Source: Candidatus Poribacteria bacterium
GTDB taxonomy: Bacteria; Poribacteria; DTPJ01; WJIO01
NCBI GenBank assembly: GCA_014730235.1
Contig: WJIO01000111.1
Coordinates: forward strand, 1 to 37,592
Direction of reading: 5' to 3'
DNA: 37,592 nt
The notes beneath the pieces are model-generated. The model searched no databases. It worked only from the letters and a program-made list of their open reading frames with translations, and was not told where the DNA came from. Positions 7,882 to 16,580 of the stretch are shown one piece after another; positions within the stretch are counted from its first letter, which is position 1; each line of letters starts with the position of its first letter. The translations under genes were made by a program, and so were the position numbers.

Positions 7882-7929
7882 TATTTTTATGCTTCCATAA
7901 TCAAGAAGGGATTATCTCCAAATAATTCT

Positions 7930-9264
7930 ATGAAAGCAGAAAAACAAAATAATCATTCAAATGAAAAGAAGCTTTCCCTGCTGGATACTGTGGGTATGTC
8001 CATCGGAGGAATGGTGGGCGGTGGAATATTTGCAGTGCTTGGAGAGGCCTCCAATATGTCAGGAAATGCTGCCTTTATAAGCTTTGGAATTGCCGGTATA
8101 CTGGCATTGATTACCGGAATATCCTACACGCGACTGACTCAAACTTTTGATGAAGCCGGTGGCAGTTTCTCTTATGTAGAAAAGCTGTCCGGCTCCGGGC
8201 CTGCAGGAACTCTTAGCTGGTTTCTGATCCTTGGTTATCTTTTTACAATTAGCCTTTATGCTCATACTTTTGGTGCGTATACAAGCAGGCTTTTTGGTTC
8301 GCATTATGGTCTCGGGCCTTATCTTGGCGGGTTAGCCGTTATAATCTTATCAGGGATTAATCTTGCAGGTGTGCGTGAGTCTGGAGTTAGTGAGGATATA
8401 CTGGTTTATGCTAAAGTCGCTATTCTCTTGATTCTCAGTGGGGTAGCATTTTCTGCAATAAAACCTCAGGAATTCCTACCAATAATGGAACATTCGCCAA
8501 CTACTGTAATAGGCGCGGCGGCTCTTATTTTTGTAGGTTACGAAGGTTTCCAATTACTCACTTATGATTATAACGATATTTCCAAACGTGAAAAGAATCT
8601 GCCACGCTCTGTCTGGATTTCCATACCCGCAGTTATTGTCATTTATATGATGATCGCTTTTGTCACTACCGGCACAGTAGGTGACCAAATAATAACTAAA
8701 CATAAAGAAACAATCCTCGCTTATGTAGCTGAGCCAATATTGGGTAAAGCTGGATTTACAATAGTATTGATAGCGGCGGTAATTTCTACTGCCTCAGCTA
8801 TTAACGCAACTTTGTTTGCTACAGCCAGACTCACCAAGCGTGTTGCAAATGATCAGCAACTACCTTCGGAAATAACCCGATGGGAAACGGGCGGCGTTTC
8901 TGTGGTATTTATTTGTATTATGACTGTTTTTGCAATTGTAATACAGTTTGTTGGAAATTTACACCAGATTACTACATTCTCAAGCCTTGTTTTTTTGTTG
9001 GTGTTTGCGATAGTTAATATGGTTGCACTAATCCATCGGGAATATAAGGATTGGTATATAGTTTTTCCCATAATTGGCTCCCTGGGATGCTTTAGCGCTG
9101 CTGTGGCTTTAGTTTATGACACTGTAACAACTGACTTAACGACCCTCTGGATCATCAGCGGCATTACCGCTGTATTGTTGATTCTAAGGTTTGTATATAT
9201 GCAATGGCATCCGGAATTTCTCGATAAAATCGAAAGAAAGGAGATTAAGAGAAATGATATATAG
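7930..9264 (+). CDS. APC-superfamily amino-acid permease
   Basis: The 444-residue inner-membrane protein has about 12 hydrophobic helices. Helix 1 carries the family's broken-helix motif, DTVGMSIGGMVGGGIFAVLG, and helix 2 gives SGNAAFISFGIAGILALITG. LTQTFDEAGGSFSYVEK follows, and later ALIFVGYEGFQLLTYDYNDI with the helix-6 region. These place it in the amino acid-polyamine-organocation superfamily. The transported substrate is not readable. The ribosome binding site is weak (AGAAGGGATT, rather distant). The stop codon overlaps the start of the next gene by 11 bases, so the two are translationally coupled and probably serve one pathway. Confidence 0.88.
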   Translation: MKAEKQNNHSNEKKLSLLDTVGMSIGGMVGGGIFAVLGEASNMSGNAAFISFGIAGILALITGISYTRLTQTFDEAGGSFSYVEKLSGSGPAGTLSWFLILGYLFTISLYAHTFGAYTSRLFGSHYGLGPYLGGLAVIILSGINLAGVRESGVSEDILVYAKVAILLILSGVAFSAIKPQEFLPIMEHSPTTVIGAAALIFVGYEGFQLLTYDYNDISKREKNLPRSVWISIPAVIVIYMMIAFVTTGTVGDQIITKHKETILAYVAEPILGKAGFTIVLIAAVISTASAINATLFATARLTKRVANDQQLPSEITRWETGGVSVVFICIMTVFAIVIQFVGNLHQITTFSSLVFLLVFAIVNMVALIHREYKDWYIVFPIIGSLGCFSAAVALVYDTVTTDLTTLWIISGITAVLLILRFVYMQWHPEFLDKIERKEIKRNDI

Positions 9265-10642
9265 TCCATCATCACCCCTTAATATGTGGGACACGTGGAT
9301 ATTTGAGCACAAAGATAAATTTTATTTGTATACACTTAATTCATCAGAAGGTAAAAGAGGTAACTGGGATTGTATAGGACTTGCTTTATCTGATGATCTG
9401 GTGAATTGGAAAGAACATGGTGTTGTTTTAAAATCCAGACCCAATCTCGATTATATGGGCACAGGTCATACCTGGGAATTAGACGGGAAATTTATGATGA
9501 ATTTTTCAGAATGTGTAAACGGCCTGCAGACTATATATTTTGCTGAATCTGAAGACCTGATGAACTGGAAACGTCTTGGCGATGAGTATGCCTGTCGTCC
9601 TGATCCTAAATGGTATCAGACAGAAAAAGAAAGCCTCTTGCCAGATCCCCGTTGGGATTGCATATGGGTAATGCCTAGAGAAAATGGGGATGGATATATC
9701 GGCTTTCTTACTGCAACAGCAGCTAAAGGTATAAAGCGGGGTGTGGCCGGTTGTGTTATATCTGATGATGGTCTTAGATTTACTCCTGTTCCTCCTGTAA
9801 GTCCACCGGAATTGGTGGAAACCCTAGAAGTTGATTCTGTGGAACGAATCGGTGATCTGTTTTATATGGTATATAATGGATTTTACTTTTTGATTTCTGA
9901 AAATCAGGAAGGCCCGTATATATTGCCAGATGATGATAATAAGCTCTATGAACCCAGTCCATATACTTACTTTGGAAGGTTTTTCCCGTATAAAGACAAG
10001 ATCCTTTTTAACCACCACTCTATACCAAGGGATAAAAGTGACAGCATAAGTCTTGGTACGCTGAAAGAAGTATATGAAAAAGAGACCGGTAAAATCGGCC
10101 TTAAATACTGGTCAGGAAATGATTTATTACGGGGACAATCCATTGAATCAGGAACAAGTCAATGCTCTGTAAGGTCTGTAAAGGAATTCTTTACCCGGGA
10201 ACAGCATACACCCTTCAGGATGGATTATTATGAAATAGGTGAATTATGCCTGTCGGGTTTGTTTGTTGATGTTGATATTAAACTGAACAGCGAAGAGCCG
10301 GATGCATCGGTTGGTATGTATTTTGGGGATGCTATGACAGGCACAGCTTTTTTAGCTCATACTGACGGCAGAATTGAATTCGGTCAGATGCAGGCCCCAT
10401 CTGAAAAACCACCTCTCTCATTTGAACCTGATCATGAAGTGCCCTGGGTGGTAAGAGAAGGTATTACAATTAACATGCGCGTATTAGTTCGAGGGCCGTT
10501 TATTGAATTGTATATGAATGATATGTTTGTTCAGTGTTATTCTATGCAAAAAGATTTAAAAGGTGGTTTTGGTATCCTTGTAGAGGGTGGTAATGCGGAA
10601 TTAAAAAAAGTTGATATATACCAAATGAACCTTAATTTATAA
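9254..10642 (+). CDS. GH32/GH43-like beta-propeller protein
   Basis: The 462-residue protein starts at the ATG after AAAGGAG, inside the end of the permease gene. The N-terminal 300 residues look like a five-bladed propeller: MWDTWIFEHKDKFYLYTLN near residue 11, LALSDDLVNWKEHG, DPRWDCIWVM near 129 and LEVDSVERIGDLFYMVY near 190. These are propeller signatures of fructosidase and arabinanase families. A C-terminal beta-sandwich (about 330-462) resembles the GH32 C-terminal module. The canonical GH32 WMNDPNG is absent; Asp13 could replace the nucleophile. No signal peptide is visible. It is probably a cytoplasmic glycoside hydrolase, but activity and substrate are uncertain. Coupling to a permease suggests uptake and breakdown of one compound. 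Confidence 0.78.
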   Translation: MIYSPSSPLNMWDTWIFEHKDKFYLYTLNSSEGKRGNWDCIGLALSDDLVNWKEHGVVLKSRPNLDYMGTGHTWELDGKFMMNFSECVNGLQTIYFAESEDLMNWKRLGDEYACRPDPKWYQTEKESLLPDPRWDCIWVMPRENGDGYIGFLTATAAKGIKRGVAGCVISDDGLRFTPVPPVSPPELVETLEVDSVERIGDLFYMVYNGFYFLISENQEGPYILPDDDNKLYEPSPYTYFGRFFPYKDKILFNHHSIPRDKSDSISLGTLKEVYEKETGKIGLKYWSGNDLLRGQSIESGTSQCSVRSVKEFFTREQHTPFRMDYYEIGELCLSGLFVDVDIKLNSEEPDASVGMYFGDAMTGTAFLAHTDGRIEFGQMQAPSEKPPLSFEPDHEVPWVVREGITINMRVLVRGPFIELYMNDMFVQCYSMQKDLKGGFGILVEGGNAELKKVDIYQMNLNL

Positions 10643-10668
10643 TTATCAGAGGGGATGAAAATAATAAA

Positions 10669-11838
10669 ATGTTTGGTAAAAAGATAAAGTTATTTAATCT
10701 TTTTGGCTTTGAGGTAAAAATTCACCTTAGCTGGTTTATAATAGCTTTTCTGGTTACCTGGTCTCTGGCTGCCGGACTGTTTCCGAGTTACTATGAGGGT
10801 TTATCAACGTCCACATACTGGATAATGGGTATACTTGGCGCAGTTGGTCTATTCGCTTCCATAATATTTCATGAACTCTGGCATTCCCTCGTTGCCAGAA
10901 GGTTCGGTATGCCTATGCACGGGATTACTTTGTTTATTTTTGGAGGTGTGGCTGAGATGGAGGACGAACCACCCAGTGCAAAGGCTGAATTCTATATGGC
11001 AATTGCAGGACCAGTAACCAGCATAATTGTAGGCGTGATTTTTTACGTTATATATATATTGGGTGACATCGGTGGATGGCCAACGGCAGCGACAGGTGTA
11101 TTCAGCTATCTTGGTTTTATTAATTTTATCCTCGCTGGATTTAACCTGCTTCCGGCCTTCCCTCTGGATGGAGGACGAGTTTTAAGGTCTGCTCTTTGGA
11201 AATGGAAGGATAACTTAAGCTGGGCTACCCGTATTGCATCCCGGATAGGTTCTGGTTTTGGTGTTGTATTAATTATTTTTGGCATATTTGGCTTTGTACG
11301 GGGATCATTTATCGGTGGTATATGGTGGGTTCTCATCGGTTTTTTCCTAAGAAACGCCTCTCAGACATCATACCAGAGGGTACTCATGCGTCGGGCCCTG
11401 GAAGGTGAAAGTATAAAGCGTTTTATGGAATCTGATCCTGTGACAGCGCCACCGTCTATTTCTGTAGATGAATTGGTGCAGAATTATATCTACAAATATC
11501 ATTTCAAGATGTTTCCAGTATTGGAAGATGAAAAACTTGTTGGGTGCGTTACAACTCGTAAAGTAAAGGGAATTCCACAAGAGGAATGGAACGTCCGTAC
11601 TGTAAAAGAAATTACAGAAGAATGTTCAGATGATAACACCATATCGCCAGAAGCTGACGCAATGGATGCTTTATCCACCATGAATAAGACGCAAAATAGC
11701 CGCCTTATGGTTACCGAGGATGGCCAGTTGGTTGGAATAATATCCCTAAAAGATATGCTTAAATTTTTATCTCTTAAGCTTGATCTTGAACAGCAGGACA
11801 TAAAGCAAATAAAGCGAATACCAACATCTTCTGAATAA
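10669..11838 (+). CDS. Site-2 protease (M50) with two CBS domains
   Basis: The 389-residue inner-membrane zinc metalloprotease has its active site within the membrane segments: HELWH at residues 68-72 supplies two His ligands and the catalytic Glu. The third ligand is Asp167 in NLLPAFPLDGGRVLR. About six membrane helices occupy residues 1-225. A cytoplasmic tail contains two CBS motifs (about 245-300 and 310-375), which in this family sense adenine nucleotides. Such proteases cut membrane-bound regulators or signal peptides during envelope stress. No anti-sigma substrate is seen nearby. GAGGGGATG lies upstream. Confidence 0.92.
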   Translation: MFGKKIKLFNLFGFEVKIHLSWFIIAFLVTWSLAAGLFPSYYEGLSTSTYWIMGILGAVGLFASIIFHELWHSLVARRFGMPMHGITLFIFGGVAEMEDEPPSAKAEFYMAIAGPVTSIIVGVIFYVIYILGDIGGWPTAATGVFSYLGFINFILAGFNLLPAFPLDGGRVLRSALWKWKDNLSWATRIASRIGSGFGVVLIIFGIFGFVRGSFIGGIWWVLIGFFLRNASQTSYQRVLMRRALEGESIKRFMESDPVTAPPSISVDELVQNYIYKYHFKMFPVLEDEKLVGCVTTRKVKGIPQEEWNVRTVKEITEECSDDNTISPEADAMDALSTMNKTQNSRLMVTEDGQLVGIISLKDMLKFLSLKLDLEQQDIKQIKRIPTSSE

Positions 11839-11862
11839 TTTTATATGAGGGGATAAAGCATT

Positions 11863-12075
11863 ATGAAAGCAGTTAAAGATGCTTATGAAACTACTATAGG
11901 TCGCGTTGTGGTAAAAGATAAGAATAACGTATTATGGGCTCTAAAAAAGGCTTACCAGGATAATTCACTTCCGCATAATAAAAAGCTCGAGGTAGCAATA
12001 GATATGTTTAAACAGGACAAAATCCATGCTTTCGAGAAATATATTGATAAGATACATGGGCCACTCCATGCATAA
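11863..12075 (+). CDS. Uncharacterised 70-residue helical protein
   Basis: The small soluble protein follows the site-2 protease by 24 bases with GAGGGGATAA upstream, so it is probably in the same operon. It starts MKAVKDAYETTIGRVVVKDK and is rich in Lys and charged residues, with predicted helices WALKKAYQD and KKLEVAIDMFKQDKIHAFEKYIDK. No family was recognised, and there is no signal peptide or membrane segment. Clean reading frame, ribosome binding site and composition support a real gene. Confidence 0.68.
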   Translation: MKAVKDAYETTIGRVVVKDKNNVLWALKKAYQDNSLPHNKKLEVAIDMFKQDKIHAFEKYIDKIHGPLHA

Positions 12076-12163
12076 ATGCCCTTCAGCGGCTATTATAAGA
12101 AGCTATAGAAGTTAAATTCAACCATTATTAAACTTGCTTAACCAAAAATAAGGGGAGACAAAA

Positions 12164-13207
12164 ATGAATGATGAAAAAGCTTTGAATACAAGAATTCATA
12201 AAGTTAGTGAAATTACAGAAGCTGATGTAAGTGATTCTCAAGGCCGTGACGTAGGAAAAATCAGTGATATTATCGTAACCCAATCCGGCGGATGGACTCC
12301 TTATATAATTCTGGATTACAAGGATAATTTATATACAATTCCCTGGAGGGCTATAGTTTTGCAGACGGAATCAGCCGGGAAAATTGAGGTTTCATTAAAC
12401 GTTGACACGGAGAGTATTGAAAAATCCGAAAGCTTTGATCTGGCAAACTGGCCGGATATGTCCAAACCCCAATGGGGGGCTCGTGTCTGTGACTATTTTG
12501 GATGCGAACCTGTTTGGGTTGGACATGAACCTCAGGAAATCAAAGTCCAGTCTTATGATCTGAGCAAAGCCCAAACTGTAACGGGTAAGGTAGTTAAAAT
12601 ATATAACTTTACACCAACCCCGGATGCGCCTGAAATTGCTGCATTGGATGTTAAAACCGAAGATGACGAGGTATATTCGGTTCATCTTGCCCCTGTGTGG
12701 TTTTTTGAATACCAACGGAAAGAAATTCGGGAAGGAGATACTGTTAGCGTAAAAGGAGTTAAAACTCTTGTTGGTAACGAACCGGCAATAATAGCTGCTG
12801 AGATTGATCATGGTTCAGATATAATTGTTCTAAGGGATAAGAGGGGAATGCCATCATGGAAAGCCTGGACAATACGCGAAAATTTGGAAGTTCATAGAAC
12901 AAGTTCCCTTTTTGAGACGGATATCAGGAGTTTGGATGGAAAGAAGATAGGTAGTATAGTGGATTTAGCAATAGATGTTGATAAGGGTCAGATTCCTTAT
13001 GTAGTTTTATCAACATATGGTTTGGATCATAAAAGAATTGTTGTACCCTGGAAGTTTATGAAGCTTTCATTCACTGAGGATAAATTCCTCATACACCTTA
13101 ATAAGGATCAGATGAAATCAGCACCGGGCTTTGAAGACAAATGGCCTGATATGACTGACGAAGATTGGATAAAGAAAGTCAATGAATTCTATCAGACAAA
13201 TGTTTAA
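12164..13207 (+). CDS. PRC-barrel / OB-like / PRC-barrel protein
   Basis: The 347-residue soluble protein has three parts. Residues 10-105 form a PRC barrel (ADVSDSQGRDVGKISDIIV, YIILDYKDNLYTIPW, WPDMSKPQWGARVCDYFG). The middle 135-235 is OB-like: VTGKVVKIYNFTP, a P-WFF strand, GDTVSVKGVKTLVGNEPAII and VLRDKRGMPSW. A second PRC barrel runs from about 250 to 345 (TDIRSLDGKKIGSIVDLAID, WPDMTDEDWIKKVNEFY). The two PRC ends are clearly repeats of each other. It differs in wording from the three tandem PRC genes in this window. AGGGGAGA precedes the ATG. It probably acts as a scaffold or ligand-sensing protein; function is unknown. Confidence 0.85.
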   Translation: MNDEKALNTRIHKVSEITEADVSDSQGRDVGKISDIIVTQSGGWTPYIILDYKDNLYTIPWRAIVLQTESAGKIEVSLNVDTESIEKSESFDLANWPDMSKPQWGARVCDYFGCEPVWVGHEPQEIKVQSYDLSKAQTVTGKVVKIYNFTPTPDAPEIAALDVKTEDDEVYSVHLAPVWFFEYQRKEIREGDTVSVKGVKTLVGNEPAIIAAEIDHGSDIIVLRDKRGMPSWKAWTIRENLEVHRTSSLFETDIRSLDGKKIGSIVDLAIDVDKGQIPYVVLSTYGLDHKRIVVPWKFMKLSFTEDKFLIHLNKDQMKSAPGFEDKWPDMTDEDWIKKVNEFYQTNV

Positions 13208-13241
13208 TTGAATGTTTTACGTCTTTTAAAAAGCCTTCATA

Positions 13242-13262
13242 GGGCAAGCCGAACGCGTGCCC
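13242..13262. terminator. GC-rich hairpin of the recurrent GGGCAYGC...GCGTGCCC type
   Basis: GGGCAAGC pairs with GCGTGCCC across a 5-base loop with one mismatch. The same stem occurs at 16887 and 23307 with a U-tract, and as a variant at 25731. Here no T-run follows, so it would be a weak terminator for the PRC-OB-PRC gene or a decayed copy. Confidence 0.4.
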
Positions 13263-13298
13263 AAAATTAACTGAAGAACCAAAAATATAAAAATAACT

Positions 13299-13418
13299 GG
13301 TTCTTCCGGATTTAGTGTGATTATAGTTGAAAATTCTCTCAACTTGTCATTCCTGCGAAAGCAGGAATGACAGCATAAAAGAGTTTCTTACCTTTACCAC
13401 ACTGAACCCGGAAGAGGC
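13299..13418. repeat. Type I MITE-like element with 8-bp target duplication
   Basis: The 120-base element begins GGTTCTTCCGGATTTA and ends TGAACCCGGAAGAGGC. It is flanked by perfect direct repeats AAATAACT (13291-13298 and 13419-13426). The core hairpin is TGTCATTCCTGC / GCAGGAATGACA around GAAA. It has the same left-arm subtype (ATTCTCTC) and right-arm subtype (TTTCTTAYCTTTACCACAC) as the copy at 4150, but lacks that copy's extended central stem. It contains no coding capacity. Confidence 0.87.
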
Positions 13419-13454
13419 AAATAACTTTAATGAGATAACAGGAGGGGATTTTTG

Positions 13455-14846
13455 GTGCGAAACGTTTCCTTAACAGTAGTAATTACTTTGCTAATATTTA
13501 TATACGGTGGCTGTGCGATAAATCCCATAACAGGTAAAAAGGAAGTAATGATCTTTAGCGATAAGCAGGAGGTTGCTCTGGGAAAAAATTCTGATCCGGA
13601 TATCAGATGGCAATTTGGCGGTACATATGACGATCCCGAAATCCAGAGATATGTAGAGAAAATAGGACAAAGTGTGGCAGCAGTTTCTCACCGCTCAGAT
13701 ATACCGTATCACTTTACCGTAGTTGATGATTCAGTAGTAAATGCCTTTGCTTTACCTGGAGGGTATATTTATATCAGCAGGGGTTTGCTGGCTCATCTGG
13801 ATAATGAAGCCCAATTATCTGCTATTCTCGGGCATGAAACGGGGCATGTAGCCGCCAGACATGGTATGAAACGCCTACAAAGTATATTGGGTTTTAACGT
13901 GCTGTTGGGTATAGTCGATCAGGTAGCTTCAGGGAGTGAAGATTACCGAAGATGGAGAGGACTTATAAAAACAACGAGCCAGGTTGCCTTTACCATGGTT
14001 ATACAGGGATACAGCCGGGGTGACGAGTTAGAATCCGATGAACTTGGGGCTTTATATGCCAGTAAAGCTGGATATGATCCCGATGGTATGATGCAAACCC
14101 TCGAAATTCTGGGCAGCTTACATAATGGTGAACCATCGGCCATAGAAGAGCTTTTTAGATCCCATCCAAAAGATTCGAAACGCATTGAAAACGTCAAGGA
14201 TTACATTAAAGAAATGCCTCCTGAACGTCAAAATGGTATTCTGAATAAATCGGAATTTGCGTTGGCTGTTAAGGATCTAAAGCTGGCCCAAGAAGCCTAT
14301 AATCATTATGATAAAGCTGAATTTCACCGTAGAGAAGGGAGATATCAGGAGGCCCTGGATGAATACAATAAGGCTTTGCAGATGAGAAATCTTGCAAAAC
14401 CCCATCATGGAATAGGTCTGGTTTACGAAGCTCAGGGTAATTATGATTCGGCCATCCGGGAATATGAAACTGTTTTACAAATAGACCCAAACTATATATT
14501 TTCCCTAAATGCAATAGGTCGATCTTATATAAAATTAAAACGTTATAACGACGCCTTGCCTAAACTCAAAAAAGCTGTAGAGATTTATGAAAACTTTGAT
14601 GACGCTTATGCAAATATGGGTGAAGCCTACTACAATCTGAATAAGTATTCGGAATCTGTAGAACCTTTAGAAATGGCCTTGGCCCTGAATGAAAACCATC
14701 CTCGCGCTCATACAACGCTGGGACTAACGTATGAAGCTTTGGGAGAAAAAGAAAAAGCTATAGCGGAATATGAAAAGGCTGTTGCGGTAGCTCCGCAAAA
14801 TGATTATACCAATATAGCCAAAGACCGGCTGGAAAAGCTAAAGTAA
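13455..14846 (+). CDS. M48 metalloprotease lipoprotein with TPR tail
   Basis: The 463-residue protein starts at GTG 13455, 7 bases after GGAGGGG; the TTG one codon earlier is too close. The lipobox YGGC places the lipid-modified Cys at residue 20, so it is anchored in the envelope facing the periplasm. The M48 zinc motif HETGH is at residues 127-131, with the third-ligand segment ELESDELGALYASKAGYDP. From about residue 275 there are four or five TPR repeats (for example YQEALDEYNKAL, YDSAIREYETVLQIDPN, YSESVEPLEMALALNENH). This is the architecture of BepA-like outer-membrane quality-control proteases. A repeat element directly precedes it, so it begins its own unit. Confidence 0.93.
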   Translation: MRNVSLTVVITLLIFIYGGCAINPITGKKEVMIFSDKQEVALGKNSDPDIRWQFGGTYDDPEIQRYVEKIGQSVAAVSHRSDIPYHFTVVDDSVVNAFALPGGYIYISRGLLAHLDNEAQLSAILGHETGHVAARHGMKRLQSILGFNVLLGIVDQVASGSEDYRRWRGLIKTTSQVAFTMVIQGYSRGDELESDELGALYASKAGYDPDGMMQTLEILGSLHNGEPSAIEELFRSHPKDSKRIENVKDYIKEMPPERQNGILNKSEFALAVKDLKLAQEAYNHYDKAEFHRREGRYQEALDEYNKALQMRNLAKPHHGIGLVYEAQGNYDSAIREYETVLQIDPNYIFSLNAIGRSYIKLKRYNDALPKLKKAVEIYENFDDAYANMGEAYYNLNKYSESVEPLEMALALNENHPRAHTTLGLTYEALGEKEKAIAEYEKAVAVAPQNDYTNIAKDRLEKLK

Positions 14847-14883
14847 CAGGTTTAACTTTTCCTTAAGGGGAAAGAGGTTAGTT

Positions 14884-15432
14884 ATGAGAGTGAAACTTGT
14901 ATTATGTATGGTTGTAGTTTTGATAGCTGCGGTAGATTTTGCTGAAGCTAATGAACCTACATGGCTGTTTACAGTTCCAAAGGCCCAGAGTCTGGGACGA
15001 GAAAATTTCAATCTGGGTTTTTTATATGCTGATATCGGCATAACCGACAATCTGGAGTTGGGCATACATGGCTTAAAATATTCCGTACCTGATTCCAGTG
15101 TGGGTTTTGGTTTTTCGATCTGGCCTATGGGAACCCCTTATGTAGTATTTAGTCCAGGCTCTGAATCAACCCGTATACATCTTGGTATTAAGGCTGCGCC
15201 GTATATCTTCTTTGCCGGTCTTGAATCAAGTTTATCCCGTAATATAAAACTGGGTGTCGAATTTAACAGTGGAGTAAATTTCGGTGTGCGAATAGTTCCG
15301 GCTGAAAACTGGACTCTGGATATTTTCGCATGGATTACGTCCTTTGAATTATACAGGTATAATTACAGGCTGGGTTTAGAGGATTATCGTATACTTCCGG
15401 GTATTCAATTTGCCTATAACGGAAGTTTGTAA
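14884..15432 (+). CDS. Secreted beta-rich envelope protein, unknown
   Basis: The 182-residue protein has a signal peptide (MRVKLVLCMVVVLIAAVDFA, likely cut after AEA). The rest is alternating hydrophobic and polar strands, rich in Gly, Tyr and Phe (NLELGIHGLKYS, VGFGFSIWPMGTPYVVF, RNIKLGVEFNSGVNFGVRIV). This is typical of a small outer-membrane beta-barrel or periplasmic beta-sandwich. No named family was recognised. It follows the M48 gene by 37 bases with GGGGAAAGAGG upstream and may be in that operon. Confidence 0.7.
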   Translation: MRVKLVLCMVVVLIAAVDFAEANEPTWLFTVPKAQSLGRENFNLGFLYADIGITDNLELGIHGLKYSVPDSSVGFGFSIWPMGTPYVVFSPGSESTRIHLGIKAAPYIFFAGLESSLSRNIKLGVEFNSGVNFGVRIVPAENWTLDIFAWITSFELYRYNYRLGLEDYRILPGIQFAYNGSL

Positions 15433-15462
15433 GTCTAAGAAACCTTCAAGGAGGTGAGATAT

Positions 15463-15633
15463 TTGTTTGTATGGGCTTTGATCTTTTTTCTAATTGCACT
15501 TATTGCTGCGGTTTTTGGTTTTACCGGAATTGCCGTAGCAGCAGCAGGTATTGCTAAAGTCCTGTTTTTTATATTCCTGGTTATTTTTATCGTATCATTG
15601 GTTTTGGGTTTAGTTCGTCGGAGTCGAGCTTAA
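15463..15633 (+). CDS. DUF1328 (YtjA-like) small membrane protein
   Basis: The 56-residue protein starts at TTG, 5 bases after AAGGAGGTGA. It is two membrane helices around the family core [21 protein letters not shown], followed by [17 protein letters not shown] and a basic tail RRSRA. This is the DUF1328 signature; E. coli YtjA is a member. It is an inner-membrane peptide of unknown role. A second, very similar copy lies at 20773. The 30-base spacing suggests co-transcription with the preceding gene. Confidence 0.92.
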   Translation: MFVWALIFFLIALIAAVFGFTGIAVAAAGIAKVLFFIFLVIFIVSLVLGLVRRSRA

Positions 15634-15706
15634 ATATGGTTCTATAGGTATTGTATTACATAGACCCATTTTTATAGAGGGAAATATTAAGTTTATTACA
15701 GAAAAA

Positions 15707-15726
15707 TACAGGATAAATATCCTGTA
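15707..15726. promoter_or_regulatory. Perfect palindrome in lipoprotein leader
   Basis: TACAGGATAAATATCCTGTA is a perfect inverted repeat (9-base arms, 2-base centre) ending 4 bases before the AAGGAG of the lipoprotein gene at 15744. It may be a repressor operator or an RNA hairpin limiting translation. No second copy was noticed in the window. Confidence 0.42.
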
Positions 15727-15743
15727 GTATAAGGAGAATGAAA

Positions 15744-16424
15744 ATGAAAAGGTATTTTGTTTTAATTTTGGCTTTAGTGTTTATATCCACTTTGTTTATT
15801 GGTTGTCAGGGTAACGGTAAGAAGGCAGAAGTCAAATCAGGAACTGCGAAATCGGAAACAGAAACGGCTATGGCGGGAAGCAAAACTGAGACCAAAGAGG
15901 AGCCAGAACAGTCCTTTATGGAAGCTGAGAAAAATTTTGTGGAAAATAACATGGAAAAATCAGCTGAAGCCATACGTAATGCCGCAGAATCTTTAAGGTT
16001 CAAAATGACTGAAGTCTCAGAGGAATACACAGATGATCTTTCAAACACTGCCGATGAGCTTGATAACCTTGCGGATAAAGTGCAGGAAGGAACGGTAGAA
16101 TCTGTTGATGATTTGAAAAGCACCTTCTCCCGATATTATCAGAAGATGGCAAAAAGCAGACAGACTGAAGCCGCTGATGATTGGGCCCAAAATCGCAAAC
16201 AAGATGCTGCGCGAGCACTGGATAAAGCCGCTGATAACTTTGAAAAAGCCGCCAAATGGGCTGATGAAAAGATGGAGGAGGGTACTAAAAAAACAGTCGA
16301 AACCTCTCGTGATATGGCTAAAAAGATAAAAGAAGGAACCCAAGAAATAGGTGAAGAGGTCGGAGAAGGACTCCAGGCCCTGGGTAAAGAAATTGACGAT
16401 CTTGGTGAAAGGATCAGTCAATAG
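15744..16424 (+). CDS. Helical, charged lipoprotein
   Basis: The 226-residue lipoprotein has lipobox LFIGC with Cys21; start ATG 15744 sits 7 bases after AAGGAG, whereas the ATG at 15738 touches it. After a low-complexity Lys/Glu/Ser/Thr linker (22-55), the protein is almost entirely alpha-helical with heptad-like spacing (SAEAIRNAAESLRFKM, ARALDKAADNFEKAAKWAD, ETSRDMAKKIKEGTQEIGEE). This resembles apolipophorin- or LEA-like stress helices. It is anchored to an envelope membrane and may form coiled coils. No specific family was recognised. Confidence 0.78.
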   Translation: MKRYFVLILALVFISTLFIGCQGNGKKAEVKSGTAKSETETAMAGSKTETKEEPEQSFMEAEKNFVENNMEKSAEAIRNAAESLRFKMTEVSEEYTDDLSNTADELDNLADKVQEGTVESVDDLKSTFSRYYQKMAKSRQTEAADDWAQNRKQDAARALDKAADNFEKAAKWADEKMEEGTKKTVETSRDMAKKIKEGTQEIGEEVGEGLQALGKEIDDLGERISQ

Positions 16425-16454
16425 TATAGGTTTTTCACTTATACAGAAATTTTT

Positions 16455-16532
16455 GGCTCTTCCGGCTTGAGTAGGGTAAAGATAAGAAACTTCTTTCCAC
16501 TCAGGGTGACATATTTACGTCGTTCTGAGTGG
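16455..16532. repeat. Truncated type I repeat element
   Basis: GGCTCTTCCGGCTTGA and GGGTAAAGATAAGAAACTTC match the end and arm of the type I family. The usual TGTCATTCCTGC core is replaced by CCACTCA (16497-16503) and its inverse TGAGTGG (16526-16532) around AGGGTGACATATTTACG-like sequence. No right end is present. It lies between the helical lipoprotein and the GYD gene. Confidence 0.55.
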
Positions 16533-16580
16533 ATGTTGGCCTGGTATTAGATTTTAGAATATTATACAAGGAGGTTAAAA

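Noticed and set aside
16041-16421. Long minus-strand frame within the helical lipoprotein gene.
   Set aside because: It is the mirror of a Lys/Glu-rich helical gene; such genes give long open antisense frames. The plus strand has lipobox, start and ribosome binding site.
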